A stretch of 64,000 nucleotides of DNA, taken from Flavobacterium sp. Root901 (GTDB lineage Bacteria; Bacteroidota; Bacteroidia; Flavobacteriales; Flavobacteriaceae). The DNA is taken from NCBI RefSeq assembly GCF_001429765.1, contig NZ_LMJB01000008.1, positions 126,835 through 190,834 on the forward strand, written 5' to 3'. Position 1 is the first letter of the stretch, and each line of letters opens with the position of its first letter. The notes under the pieces are model-generated. The model did no database searches. It was not told the DNA's origin and saw nothing but the letters and a program-made list of their open reading frames with translations. This document shows positions 18,185 through 26,321 of the stretch, piece by piece. The position numbers and the translations under genes are program-made.

Positions 18185-18218
18185 AGTAAATTTTAAAACT
18201 GTGCGCTTCAAAATTTAA

Positions 18219-18226
18219 TATCTTTG
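18219..18226 (+). promoter_or_regulatory. -7 promoter motif of the tatA-like gene
   Basis: TATCTTTG, full match to TAnnTTTG, 22 bp before the ATG. Confidence 0.55.
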
Positions 18227-18248
18227 TGGCACAACAAAAATAAAAGAT

Positions 18249-18608
18249 ATGTTTGGTATAGGAGGAGGAGAATTAGTTTTCATACTGTTTATAGTACTAA
18301 TGCTTTTTGGTTCAGACAAAGTGCCGGAAATTGCCCGTACAATGGGAAAAGCTATGGCTCAATTAAAAAACGCAACTAACGACATTAAAAGTGAAATTCA
18401 AAAAGGAGCAGAGACCAATGGTCTTGATGCAAAATCTTTGACTGATATAACAGGTAATATCAATGCTCAAATCAACGAAGCAAAATCTAATTTGATAGGT
18501 GACACTACGAATTTATCAGGTAATTTGTTAGGAGATACTGCGACAGAAATTGATCAGGTAAAAGAAGATATTGAATCACTTTCAGGACCTATAAAACGCC
18601 AAAGATAA
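18249..18608 (+). CDS. Twin-arginine translocase subunit, TatA/TatB type
   Basis: 119 residues. A short N-terminal membrane helix (MFGIGGGELVFILFIVLMLF) is followed by GSDKVPEIARTMGKAMAQLK, the hinge and amphipathic helix of TatA-type proteins. The first residues (GIGGGEL) carry the Glu near the start of the helix, seen in both TatA and TatB. A long polar C-terminal tail follows. The protein forms part of the Sec-independent export pore for folded proteins. It precedes a PAP2 phosphatase gene by 1 bp and is probably co-transcribed with it. Confidence 0.88.
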   Translation: MFGIGGGELVFILFIVLMLFGSDKVPEIARTMGKAMAQLKNATNDIKSEIQKGAETNGLDAKSLTDITGNINAQINEAKSNLIGDTTNLSGNLLGDTATEIDQVKEDIESLSGPIKRQR

Positions 18609-18609
18609 T

Positions 18610-19173
18610 ATGCTTGAGAAAATAGAAGAATTAGATATCAATCTATTGGTGTATCTAAACGGTTTAGGATCTGAAACATACGATAAATTCTGGCTGATTA
18701 TTACAAATCAGTTATACTGGACACCATTCTTTTTATTATTATTTTATCTTATTTATAAAAAAATAGGAATAAAGCAGACTTTATATTTATTGCTTTTTAT
18801 TGCAGTTCTGATCGCTTTTACAGATCAAACCTGTAATTTGTTTAAACATACTTTTCAACGTTTACGCCCTTGCAATAATCCTGATCTTAGTTCAATAATA
18901 AGAATTGTTCAGGTTAGAAAATCATACAGCTTTTTCTCAGGACATGCTGCTAATACAATGGCTGTTGCTACCTTTTTATATTTGGTTTTAAAACAACATT
19001 TTAAATACTTCGGATGGTTGTTTTTATGGCCTTTAATTTTCGCTTACAGCCGTATTTATTTGGGATTACATTATCCGGGAGACATTCTTGCAGGATATTT
19101 CTTTGGAGCCGTTTTCGGATCGTTAATCTATTTACTTTACAGAAGATTAAAACCTCAATATTTCCCGGGATAA
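18610..19173 (+). CDS. PAP2 family membrane phosphatase
   Basis: 187 residues with five to six predicted membrane helices. The three phosphatase motifs are present: KHTFQRLRPC (motif 1, K-x6-RP), SFFSGHAANT (motif 2, with catalytic His) and SRIYLGLHYPGD (motif 3). Such enzymes remove phosphate from lipid substrates such as undecaprenyl diphosphate or phosphatidate; which one cannot be told. It starts 1 bp after the TatA-like gene and converges on the PhyH gene with a 16-bp gap. Confidence 0.93.
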   Translation: MLEKIEELDINLLVYLNGLGSETYDKFWLIITNQLYWTPFFLLLFYLIYKKIGIKQTLYLLLFIAVLIAFTDQTCNLFKHTFQRLRPCNNPDLSSIIRIVQVRKSYSFFSGHAANTMAVATFLYLVLKQHFKYFGWLFLWPLIFAYSRIYLGLHYPGDILAGYFFGAVFGSLIYLLYRRLKPQYFPG

Positions 19174-19189
19174 GTTTTTTTGGAATCTC

Positions 19190-19915
19190 TTAATGATTCA
19201 TTAAAATTGTTTTTTCGCTCCACTCTAATCCTGGAGGAAGTCCTTGCCTGCTGAATTCAATATGAATTACTCTTCTTCTTTCATTATTTATAGTTTTGTT
19301 TGAAGCATGAAATAATAGAGGCTTCATGATCATAATTCCACCTTTGTCAACTTCGCAAACTGTTTCTTTCTCGTTTTCAAAATCAAGGTTTTCAATTCTT
19401 AAAATTCCTCTGGAATGAGAATTATTAATAACTTTTAAAGCCCCGTTTTCTTTTGTGGTCTTGTCAATATGAATTCTAATAGTAAAATTATCTTCTAAAA
19501 TTTCTTTTGGAGGCTGCACTGCAAACTGATTTTGTTTTACGGTCCAGTTTTCAAAATTTTCAGCTTCAATTTTTTTATTTACCGAAATTGTTAAATCCTG
19601 ATGATAAGCTACAAACCAATTTGATTTTTCAGGTTTGTCAAAATAAATTGACTTGGTAATAAAGTATCCTTTCCCGAAATTTGATTCAATAATTTTCTTT
19701 AAATTTTGATTAAAAATAATATTTAAAGTTTCAGGAACTTCTTTATGAAATTGTCTAATAGCAAATAAATCCTGAGATTGTCTAAAAGTATTATTATTAA
19801 GATTGTTTTTAGTTTTTTCGTCAATTAGAGAGATTATTTTTTCAATTTCATTTTTTGTAAAAACATCGTTTATAATTGAAAAGCCTTCTGTAGTAATTCC
19901 GGCACTTAATTTCAT
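19190..19915 (-). CDS. Phytanoyl-CoA dioxygenase (PhyH) family protein
   Basis: 241 residues. PhyH-type Fe(II)/2-oxoglutarate oxygenase pattern: WFVAYHQDLTISV holds the H-x-D iron ligands, and LLFHASNKTINNERRRVIHI holds the distal His and the Arg that binds 2-oxoglutarate. The hydroxylated substrate is not predictable. It lies 45 bp after an O-methyltransferase gene on the same strand and may be co-transcribed with it. Confidence 0.88.
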   Translation of the reverse strand: MKLSAGITTEGFSIINDVFTKNEIEKIISLIDEKTKNNLNNNTFRQSQDLFAIRQFHKEVPETLNIIFNQNLKKIIESNFGKGYFITKSIYFDKPEKSNWFVAYHQDLTISVNKKIEAENFENWTVKQNQFAVQPPKEILEDNFTIRIHIDKTTKENGALKVINNSHSRGILRIENLDFENEKETVCEVDKGGIMIMKPLLFHASNKTINNERRRVIHIEFSRQGLPPGLEWSEKTILMNH

Positions 19916-19960
19916 GTTTATTTTTTTGAATTGCCTTTAGTTAAGGCGTGAGATTATTGA

Positions 19961-20602
19961 TTACAAAACTCTGCTCACTGTTAATCCGTCACGAATAGGT
20001 AATAAAACAGTTTCTACTCTCGGATCTTCTTTCAAAAGTCGATTATATTCTAAAAGTACTTTGGTACTTACGTCGTTAGGATGAACAGGTTCGAGAATTT
20101 TACCGCTCCATAAAACATTATCAGATAAAATAATTCCGCCCTTATTCATCTTCGGAACAATCATTTCCCAGTAATTCAGGTAATTTTCTTTATCTGCATC
20201 AATAAAAACCAAATCAAACTTTACATCAATAGTCGGAATAATATCAATTGCTTCGCCTAAATGCTGAAAAATTTGATTTCCCCAGGGAGAGGCATCAAAA
20301 TATTTTCTTTGAAAATCGACTAATTCTTCTTTAATATCAATAGTGTGCAGCTGTCCGTTTTCCTGCATTCCTTCGCATAAACAAAGCGCAGCATAACCTG
20401 TATAAGTTCCAATTTCAAGAATATTTACCGGACGAATCAATTTAGAGAGCATGCTCAAAACGCGGCCTTGAAAATGTCCGCTCAACATTCGGGGTAAAAG
20501 TATTTTCTGGTAAGTTTCTTTATTTAATTTAGCTAATAATTCCGGTTCGTTTTCAGAATGCTGTTCGATATAATCTTCTAATTCCTGTGATATAAAATGC
20601 AT
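19961..20602 (-). CDS. O-methyltransferase (class I, COMT-like)
   Basis: 213 residues, the usual length of the Methyltransf_3 family. The SAM-binding glycine motif is ILEIGTYTGYAALCL, and the metal and catalytic segment is FDLVFIDADKENYLNYWE. LSDNVLWSGK carries the metal-binding Asp-Asn pair. Family members methylate catechol-like or caffeoyl substrates with Mg2+. The natural substrate here is unknown. A TAnnTTTG motif lies 24 bp before the start. Confidence 0.93.
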   Translation of the reverse strand: MHFISQELEDYIEQHSENEPELLAKLNKETYQKILLPRMLSGHFQGRVLSMLSKLIRPVNILEIGTYTGYAALCLCEGMQENGQLHTIDIKEELVDFQRKYFDASPWGNQIFQHLGEAIDIIPTIDVKFDLVFIDADKENYLNYWEMIVPKMNKGGIILSDNVLWSGKILEPVHPNDVSTKVLLEYNRLLKEDPRVETVLLPIRDGLTVSRVL

Positions 20603-20625
20603 CTTGTAGTTGTTCTAATTCAGGG

Positions 20626-20633
20626 CAAAAATA
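20626..20633 (-). promoter_or_regulatory. -7 promoter motif of the O-methyltransferase gene
   Basis: TATTTTTG on the minus strand, 23 bp before the start codon. Confidence 0.45.
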
Positions 20634-20661
20634 CAAAAAATATCCGCTGTCTTTTTCGCAT

Positions 20662-20693
20662 AAAAAAACCATTCGGTTAAGCGAATGGTTTTA
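20662..20693 (-). terminator. Terminator of the LEA-like lipoprotein gene
   Basis: AAACCATTCG and CGAATGGTTT pair perfectly around a 6-nt loop; on the minus strand a T run follows. It lies just downstream of the lipoprotein gene. Confidence 0.8.
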
Positions 20694-20709
20694 GTTTTAA
20701 TCTGAAAGT

Positions 20710-21108
20710 TTATTTTTTCAAAGCTTCATTTACATCTTTAGCTGTTTTTACAGTTCCGTCTTTAGCGGCTTTGGCTGCGTTTTCAACTTTTTGAGCGCCT
20801 TTTTTAGTAGCATCTTTTACATCAGCTGCCGTTTTCTTAGCTGCATTTTCAACATCAGCTGCCGTTTTTTTAGTGGCATCTTTTATATCATTAGCAGTAT
20901 TTTCAGTAGCATCTTTTGCTTTTGCAGCAGCACTTTCGGCTTTGCTAACGGCGCTGTCTTTTACTTCTTCAATATCTGTTGTTAAGGAATCGACTTTGTT
21001 TCCAAGGGTCAGGTTTTCTTCTTCTGGCTTGGTTTCTTTTTTATCGCATGATTGAAATCCGAATGCCAGCATTGCCATAACAGCTAAACTTAAAAAATGT
21101 TTTTTCAT
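20710..21108 (-). CDS. Lipoprotein with LEA-like 11-residue repeats
   Basis: 132 residues. The signal peptide ends in the lipobox FQSC (Cys21). After an acidic linker, residues 65-119 consist of five consecutive 11-residue units, such as KDATKKTAADV (76-86), ENAAKKTAADV (87-97) and KDATKKGAQKV (98-108). This Ala/Lys-rich 11-mer period is typical of group 3 LEA (LEA_4) proteins, which are disordered in water and become helical on drying. The underlying DNA repeats every 33 bp. A stress or envelope-spacer role is an inference. It is monocistronic with its own terminator. Confidence 0.85.
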   Translation of the reverse strand: MKKHFLSLAVMAMLAFGFQSCDKKETKPEEENLTLGNKVDSLTTDIEEVKDSAVSKAESAAAKAKDATENTANDIKDATKKTAADVENAAKKTAADVKDATKKGAQKVENAAKAAKDGTVKTAKDVNEALKK

Positions 21109-21309
21109 AATAAAATGTCTTTTTAGGTTATAAAATTTAAAAGGTTATAAAGTGGAATAATAAAAATACAAATTTTAAAATTATGGCGCCTATTGTAAGA
21201 TTATTTTTCATTTGAGTGCAAGACAATTCTTGTGCCAAACTTTTGAATTTTGAAAAGATGAAATAGATTTTTTTATTTGAAAGAATGCAGTTTATTGAGG
21301 TTGTGTTTT

Positions 21310-21861
21310 TTAGTTTTTATAAAGACTAAAATTGATTACAATGTCATCTTTAACTTTTATTAAGCCAGCCATTTTTACGGGCGGTTCGAGTTCTATATCA
21401 GAAAACTTTAAATTTAATGTTCCCTGAATTTTATCGTCGGTATTGTATAAAATAAAGTCTTTGTATTTTAGCGTTTTATCAGTAATGTAAAAATTCAGCC
21501 TGCATTTATAATTTTTTCCGTTTGGTTTAATATCTGTAATAGAAACCTTGCTGTTAGGAAATTGTTTGATTTTTACAGTTCCTTGTAAATCTTTAGTCAT
21601 TATTTTATTCCCGCAGTCAAAGTTAGACATTTTGATCTCGGTATTAAACGTATTCTTTTTAACTGAATTTACATAAACAGTATCTTTTATTGTAAAAGTA
21701 TTAGCGCAATTATACTTCCCAATAGTTGATGCTCCGGTAATTTCTATCTTTATTTTATTTATTGGCACAACGGTTTCTTCTGCAAAAAAAGTGGGTTTAG
21801 CACTTCCTAAGAAAAAGAAAATTACTAAACCCATACTTAATATTTGAAATCTGTTTAACAT
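21310..21861 (-). CDS. YceI-like secreted protein (diverged)
   Basis: 183 residues with an N-terminal hydrophobic signal. A YceI-like pattern is weak but visible: INKIKIEITGASTIGKYNC near the start of the mature protein, DLQGTVKIKQFPNSKVSI, and a final FSDIELEPPVKMAGLIKV stretch similar to the YceI end. Two or three Cys residues (YNCANTF, NFDCGNK) might form a disulfide. It lies 5 bp after the porin gene and is probably third in its operon. Ligand binding is inferred from family only. Confidence 0.65.
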   Translation of the reverse strand: MLNRFQILSMGLVIFFFLGSAKPTFFAEETVVPINKIKIEITGASTIGKYNCANTFTIKDTVYVNSVKKNTFNTEIKMSNFDCGNKIMTKDLQGTVKIKQFPNSKVSITDIKPNGKNYKCRLNFYITDKTLKYKDFILYNTDDKIQGTLNLKFSDIELEPPVKMAGLIKVKDDIVINFSLYKN

Positions 21862-21866
21862 TTGTA

Positions 21867-23279
21867 TCAGAATGAAATTACTGCTTCGAACATTAGTCCT
21901 TTAAAGCTTCCTCCAAAAAGATCGTTTGGTGTTGTGCCATTAAACTGAGCGAAGTTTTTATAGTTTTGATCAACATATTCTAGTTTTGCCAAAACATTTT
22001 TTGTCATAAACCATCCTGCAGCAGCTTCAAATCTGTTAATTTGAATATTCTGAGTATTGGCATTTGCTAATTTTCCATCCACTAAATTATATTTCCCACC
22101 GATGTAGAATCTTTCATTTTCTCCAAAACGATACACAAGATCACCTACATATTGATTTACTTTACGAGTGTCATCAGTTCCGGTATAATCGCCTCCGGAA
22201 GTAAATTCTAATGTTCCGAAAAATTCAAAACCTTTATATTTTATAAATGGATTAATCATGTATGATGTTGCCCAGTTGCCATATCCGGGATTGAATCTTC
22301 CTGTATCCTTATTTGCAGTTGGATCAAAATTATCAGCAACAGTTGTTTTTTGACCTGCTACAGGAGAAAGAATTGGATTTCCCGCAGCATCCAGAATATC
22401 ATAACCTGAGTGAGACATTACACCATAAAAACGGCTTCCTGCTCTGTCAGAAGCATATAAATTTCCACTTGAGTTTGCTGTGTGATAGTAAGAACCTGTT
22501 AATCTAATTCTTAAGTCTTCATTAATTTGTTTGTCCCAGCCCAGTTTAGCAAGTATAGAAGGGCTTATAGTAGTATTATTATCCGGTTTGGCTGCTGTAG
22601 GAGATGATGCTGTAATTTCCTTAATGTTTTGATTCAGTTTTGAATTTGTAACACCAATCATACTCACAAATCCTGATCTGTTGTAATAAATTTCGGCTCC
22701 CATTTCAGTAATAAAGGCATCCATAATATTGTTTCCCACAAACGGATTCATAAATGCATTTCCATTATCTGATCTTCTAAAGTGTGCATCTCCATAGTTG
22801 TTTTCCATTTGTCCAATTTTAATGGTGGTATACTGCATGAAATCTTTTAGGAAATCTTTTTTAATGAAATCTAATTTGTCAATTTGTAGGTAACCACCTT
22901 TTACCCATGTTTCATTGTGGTGTCTTGAAGCTAAATACAAATCTAAATTCACGCGGACACCATCGTATAATTGAGCGCCAATGGTAAAGTTGGCATTTGG
23001 CAGATTAAAATTGTTTTCCAGATTATTTAATCTGTAAGCAGGTGCAGTTGGCAAGTTTTTTTGATCGTTGAACGAATTTAATGCCTGAAACTGAAGTGCA
23101 AATGCGGCACCCATATCTACACTTAATCCTTTATAAGCAACGGTATCTTTTTTTACATCAAATTGATTGATGCCTTTTTGTCCTCTTGAGATTTGGTTCT
23201 GAATATGTCCAAAGCTAACTTGTGCCTGAACAGCGAACGTACTTATTAAAGTAATAAATAGAATATAAATCTTCTTCAT
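21867..23279 (-). CDS. Outer-membrane porin-like beta-barrel
   Basis: 470 residues. The signal peptide is MKKIYILFITLISTFAVQAQ. The mature protein has alternating hydrophobic strands and many aromatic residues (FGENERFYIGGKYNL, NVLAKLEYVDQNY) and ends in a C-terminal Phe (AVISF), as expected for an outer-membrane barrel. The exact family is not recognised. It sits 5 bp after one YceI gene and 5 bp before another YceI-like gene, so the three look like one operon, with a hint that the barrel and the lipid-binding proteins work together. Confidence 0.75.
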   Translation of the reverse strand: MKKIYILFITLISTFAVQAQVSFGHIQNQISRGQKGINQFDVKKDTVAYKGLSVDMGAAFALQFQALNSFNDQKNLPTAPAYRLNNLENNFNLPNANFTIGAQLYDGVRVNLDLYLASRHHNETWVKGGYLQIDKLDFIKKDFLKDFMQYTTIKIGQMENNYGDAHFRRSDNGNAFMNPFVGNNIMDAFITEMGAEIYYNRSGFVSMIGVTNSKLNQNIKEITASSPTAAKPDNNTTISPSILAKLGWDKQINEDLRIRLTGSYYHTANSSGNLYASDRAGSRFYGVMSHSGYDILDAAGNPILSPVAGQKTTVADNFDPTANKDTGRFNPGYGNWATSYMINPFIKYKGFEFFGTLEFTSGGDYTGTDDTRKVNQYVGDLVYRFGENERFYIGGKYNLVDGKLANANTQNIQINRFEAAAGWFMTKNVLAKLEYVDQNYKNFAQFNGTTPNDLFGGSFKGLMFEAVISF

Positions 23280-23284
23280 GGCGG

Positions 23285-23854
23285 TTATAAATTAAAGTTT
23301 AAATTGAATTTTATGGTTAAATCCTGTCCGGTTTTAATAGCTCCGAACATTGCAGTTGGCGATTTCATTCCAAAGTCAGCAAATGTAATTTTGTTTGATC
23401 CCTGAAGATTCAGCGCATCTTTTGTAACAGTTGTTTTTACAGTAGTTTTGAAGACTTTGCTAACTCCGGCGATTGTATAAGTACCGGTTAATTCCCAAGT
23501 CGTTTCATTTACTTTTTCGGCAGATTTTAAAACATATTTAATACTTTTATTTTTATCTGTTTTCAAAGTTTCATACGCTACTTTATCCATACTTTTTTTC
23601 TCGCTTTTTATACTTTCGGCCAAAAGGGTAACAGATAGTGATTCAATATCAGTCAGCTTTGAATTGGTGATTGTTAAATTAGCTGTTCCGGTTCCCGAAC
23701 CTGATTTCATTTCCCAGTCATGGAGTGTTGAAGTGCCCGCTACAGAAAAAGTTGATTTGCCGTCAAGAGAATAGGATTTTTGTGCAGAAGCAAATGAAAT
23801 AATTCCGAAAATTGCGATTACAACTGTAATCAATTTTATTTTATTAGTTTTCAT
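23285..23854 (-). CDS. YceI family protein
   Basis: 189 residues with a signal peptide ending at FASAQ. The YceI lipocalin-like fold is seen in SVAGTSTLHDWEMKSGSGTG (start of domain) and ITFADFGMKSPTAMFGAIK (end of domain). The family binds polyisoprenoid or similar amphipathic lipids in the periplasm. It is about 60 percent identical by eye to the paralog at 24191. It heads the operon with the porin and the diverged YceI-like gene. Confidence 0.93.
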   Translation of the reverse strand: MKTNKIKLITVVIAIFGIISFASAQKSYSLDGKSTFSVAGTSTLHDWEMKSGSGTGTANLTITNSKLTDIESLSVTLLAESIKSEKKSMDKVAYETLKTDKNKSIKYVLKSAEKVNETTWELTGTYTIAGVSKVFKTTVKTTVTKDALNLQGSNKITFADFGMKSPTAMFGAIKTGQDLTIKFNLNFNL

Positions 23855-24144
23855 CTTTTTGTCATGTTTAGATTGTTAAAAATAAGTTAATTGAATGGCC
23901 GTCTTTTATTAGTACTAAGAGTGTTGTTTTAACTTGTACCAAAGATCATCCTACAATTCAGTTAATTATATGATAAAAATCATTGTTAAAATTTTATTAA
24001 ATTGATATTTAATAACTACAACGTTTTCATTTTGACAAAATCAAGCTTCCATCCAAAAAGAAATATATTAATTTGATAAATTGACCTAAACCAGTAAAAG
24101 TTTAAATTTAGATTGAATGGGGATTTTGTTATAAGAAGAAAATA

Positions 24145-24175
24145 AAAAAGGACTTAAAAAAGTCCCTTTAAAATA
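24145..24175 (-). terminator. Terminator of the upstream YceI gene
   Basis: On the minus strand AAGGGACTT, a T-rich loop and AAGTCCTTTTTT form a clear hairpin with T run, 16 bp after the stop at 24191. The other part of the 336-bp gap (23855-24144) is AT-rich with no supported gene; a TATCTTTG-like motif with one mismatch lies in it. Confidence 0.8.
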
Positions 24176-24190
24176 TGATTGAATTATTTA

Positions 24191-24760
24191 TCAGCCTAAC
24201 GTTATATTAAAAATCACCGTTAAATCTTTTCCGGCCTTGACAACACCGAGTGCTGCTTTTGGAGGAGCCATTTCAAAATCACCAAAAGTAATTTGATTTG
24301 AACCCTGTAAAATAAATGTTCCGTTTACTGTAGTAATCTTTACCTGAGTCTGGTACTCTTTGCTGACACCTGCAATAGTGTAAACGCCTGTTAGATTCCA
24401 CGTTGTGTCATCGATTTTAGAAGCAGATTTTAAAACGTACTCAATATTTTGATGTGTTTCTGTATCTAATGCCTCATAAGCCACTTTATCCATACTTTCT
24501 TTATGGCTTTTTAGGCTTTCTGCTAATAATGTAATGGTTAAACTGTTTATGGCTGCCAGTTTAGAATCTTTAACAGTTAAATTTGCGATGCCGGTTCCTT
24601 CTGTAGAACGCATTACCCAATCGTGAACTGTAGAAGTTCCCGCAACTTCAAAAATTGATTTAGTATCTACCAAAGTATATGTTCTTTGAGCGTTCACCTG
24701 AAGTGTTAGTGTTGTAAAAATAATTGTGACCAGAAAGGATTTAATTGTTTTCATTTTCAA
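24191..24760 (-). CDS. YceI family protein, second copy
   Basis: 189 residues, same length and layout as the protein at 23285. The signal peptide ends at VNAQ; FEVAGTSTVHDWVMRSTEGT and ITFGDFEMAPPKAALGVVK are the YceI blocks. It is separated from the porin operon by its own terminator, so it can be expressed independently. Duplication followed by divergence is likely. Confidence 0.93.
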   Translation of the reverse strand: MKMKTIKSFLVTIIFTTLTLQVNAQRTYTLVDTKSIFEVAGTSTVHDWVMRSTEGTGIANLTVKDSKLAAINSLTITLLAESLKSHKESMDKVAYEALDTETHQNIEYVLKSASKIDDTTWNLTGVYTIAGVSKEYQTQVKITTVNGTFILQGSNQITFGDFEMAPPKAALGVVKAGKDLTVIFNITLG

Positions 24761-24990
24761 TTATGTAAGGTTATTTTAATTAGGAGAGTTCTGTAATGTG
24801 GTTATGAACCAGCCTTTTTCTTGAGTCAAAATTATCACCCTCAGAAAAGATATGAAATGATAAAAATCATAGCTTGTCTTTAATTAAATCATTATAGTAA
24901 TGGTGTGAGGAAAATTGAATGAATTTTGATAAAACGTACTAAGCAATATTAAGAATGTATCTAAAAATTTAAAAAAAGGACAAAAGTGAT

Positions 24991-24998
24991 TAACTTTG
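24991..24998 (+). promoter_or_regulatory. -7 promoter motif of rlmN, very close to the start codon
   Basis: TAACTTTG, full match to TAnnTTTG, ends only 4 bp before the ATG at 25003. Transcription would then start at or near the A of the start codon, giving a leaderless mRNA. Confidence 0.5.
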
Positions 24999-25002
24999 CA
25001 GC

Positions 25003-26055
25003 ATGCAAATTGAGAAAAAAGACATAAGAGCCTTATCAAAAGATCAGTTACGAGATTTTTTTGTCGCAAATAATGACAAAGCTTTCCGTGGAAATCAAGT
25101 TTACGAATGGCTTTGGAGCAAGGGAGCACACAGTTTTGAGGATATGACGAATGTTGCGAAAACAACTCGTTCTATGCTCGAAGAACATTTTGTAATCAAT
25201 CATATTAAGGTTGATACCATGCAGCGCAGTAATGACGGAACTGTAAAAAATGCTGTCCGCCTGCATGACGGATTAGTAGTAGAATCTGTTTTAATTCCAA
25301 CAGATACCAGAACAACAGCTTGTGTTTCGAGTCAGGTTGGGTGCAGTTTAGATTGCAATTTTTGCGCAACAGCAAGATTAAAACGTATGAGAAACCTGGA
25401 GCCGGGAGAAATTTACGATCAGATTTTGGCAATCGATAAAGAAAGCCGTTTGTATTATAATCATCCGCTTTCGAATATTGTTTTTATGGGAATGGGAGAG
25501 CCTTTAATGAATTATAATAATGTCATTAAAGCAATTGATATGATCACTTCTCCGGAAGGTTTAGGGATGTCTCCAAAGCGTATTATGCTTTCGACATCAG
25601 GAATTCCGAAGATGATCAAAAAAATGGCCGATGACGATGTAAAGTTCAAACTGGCAGTTTCACTTCATTCGGCAATTGATGAAATCCGTGCTAAGATTAT
25701 GCCTTTTAGTAAAAACTTTCCTTTGAAAGATTTACGAGAAGCATTAGAATATTGGTATAGAAAAACCAAAAGCAAAATTTCATACGAATATGTGGTTTGG
25801 AAAGGAATTAACGATGATAAAGCTTCGATTGATGCATTGGTGAAATTCTGTAAATATGTGCCGTGTAAAGTCAATTTAATTGAATACAACCCAATTGATG
25901 ACGGCGAATTTCAACAAGCTTCAGAAGAATCTATTTTGGCTTATATAAAAGCATTAGAGAATATTGGAGTTGTTGTAAAAGTGCGTCGCAGCCGCGGAAA
26001 AGATATTGATGCAGCCTGCGGACAATTGGCAAACAAGGAAGCAGATGCAGTATAG
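25003..26055 (+). CDS. rlmN: 23S rRNA (A2503-C2)-methyltransferase / tRNA A37 methyltransferase
   Basis: 350 residues. Radical SAM enzyme that methylates C2 of A2503 in 23S rRNA and A37 in some tRNAs. The iron-sulfur motif CSLDCNFC has cysteines 114, 118 and 121. IVFMGMGEPLMNYNNV is the GEP SAM motif, and the second catalytic Cys is in DIDAACGQL near the C-terminus, which gives the methyl-cysteine intermediate. Length and order match RlmN rather than Cfr. It is preceded by a probable leaderless promoter and has no obvious operon partner. Confidence 0.97.
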   Translation: MQIEKKDIRALSKDQLRDFFVANNDKAFRGNQVYEWLWSKGAHSFEDMTNVAKTTRSMLEEHFVINHIKVDTMQRSNDGTVKNAVRLHDGLVVESVLIPTDTRTTACVSSQVGCSLDCNFCATARLKRMRNLEPGEIYDQILAIDKESRLYYNHPLSNIVFMGMGEPLMNYNNVIKAIDMITSPEGLGMSPKRIMLSTSGIPKMIKKMADDDVKFKLAVSLHSAIDEIRAKIMPFSKNFPLKDLREALEYWYRKTKSKISYEYVVWKGINDDKASIDALVKFCKYVPCKVNLIEYNPIDDGEFQQASEESILAYIKALENIGVVVKVRRSRGKDIDAACGQLANKEADAV

Positions 26056-26241
26056 TCCCTACGGGACAAAGGTGCGGATTATGCTATTTTTTGCTACCGA
26101 TATTTAATCTCTCCGAGATATACTCCGTTAGGGGTTACAGATCGGTAGCTGCAGATATATCACTCTAAGATAAATATTCCGTTAAGAATATCTCATCGGT
26201 AGAAAAAAAATAATGACAATATAATTATGTTCGGGAGGAAC
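26055..26241. repeat. Cluster of palindromic intergenic elements
   Basis: The gap after rlmN holds several palindromes: GTCCCTACGGGAC (26055-26067), a 9-bp arm GCTACCGAT at 26093 with its reverse ATCGGTAGC at 26141-26149, a further TCATCGGTAG at 26193, and GTTCGGGAGGAAC (26229-26241). The last resembles GTTCCGGAGGAAC in the tandem array at 30 kb. No ORF is supported here. Confidence 0.6.
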
Positions 26242-26255
26242 ATTTTATAGGTAAA

Positions 26256-26308
26256 AAAAAAAGCATTAAAAACGAGGGTGAACCTTGCTTTTAATGCTTT
26301 TTTTGTGG
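26256..26308 (-). terminator. Terminator of the lipoprotein gene at 26322
   Basis: AAAGCATTAAAA and TTTTAATGCTTT pair around a loop of about 20 nt; on the minus strand a run of T follows. It lies just after the lipoprotein stop. Confidence 0.8.
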
Positions 26309-26321
26309 GCAAAAAAGGATC

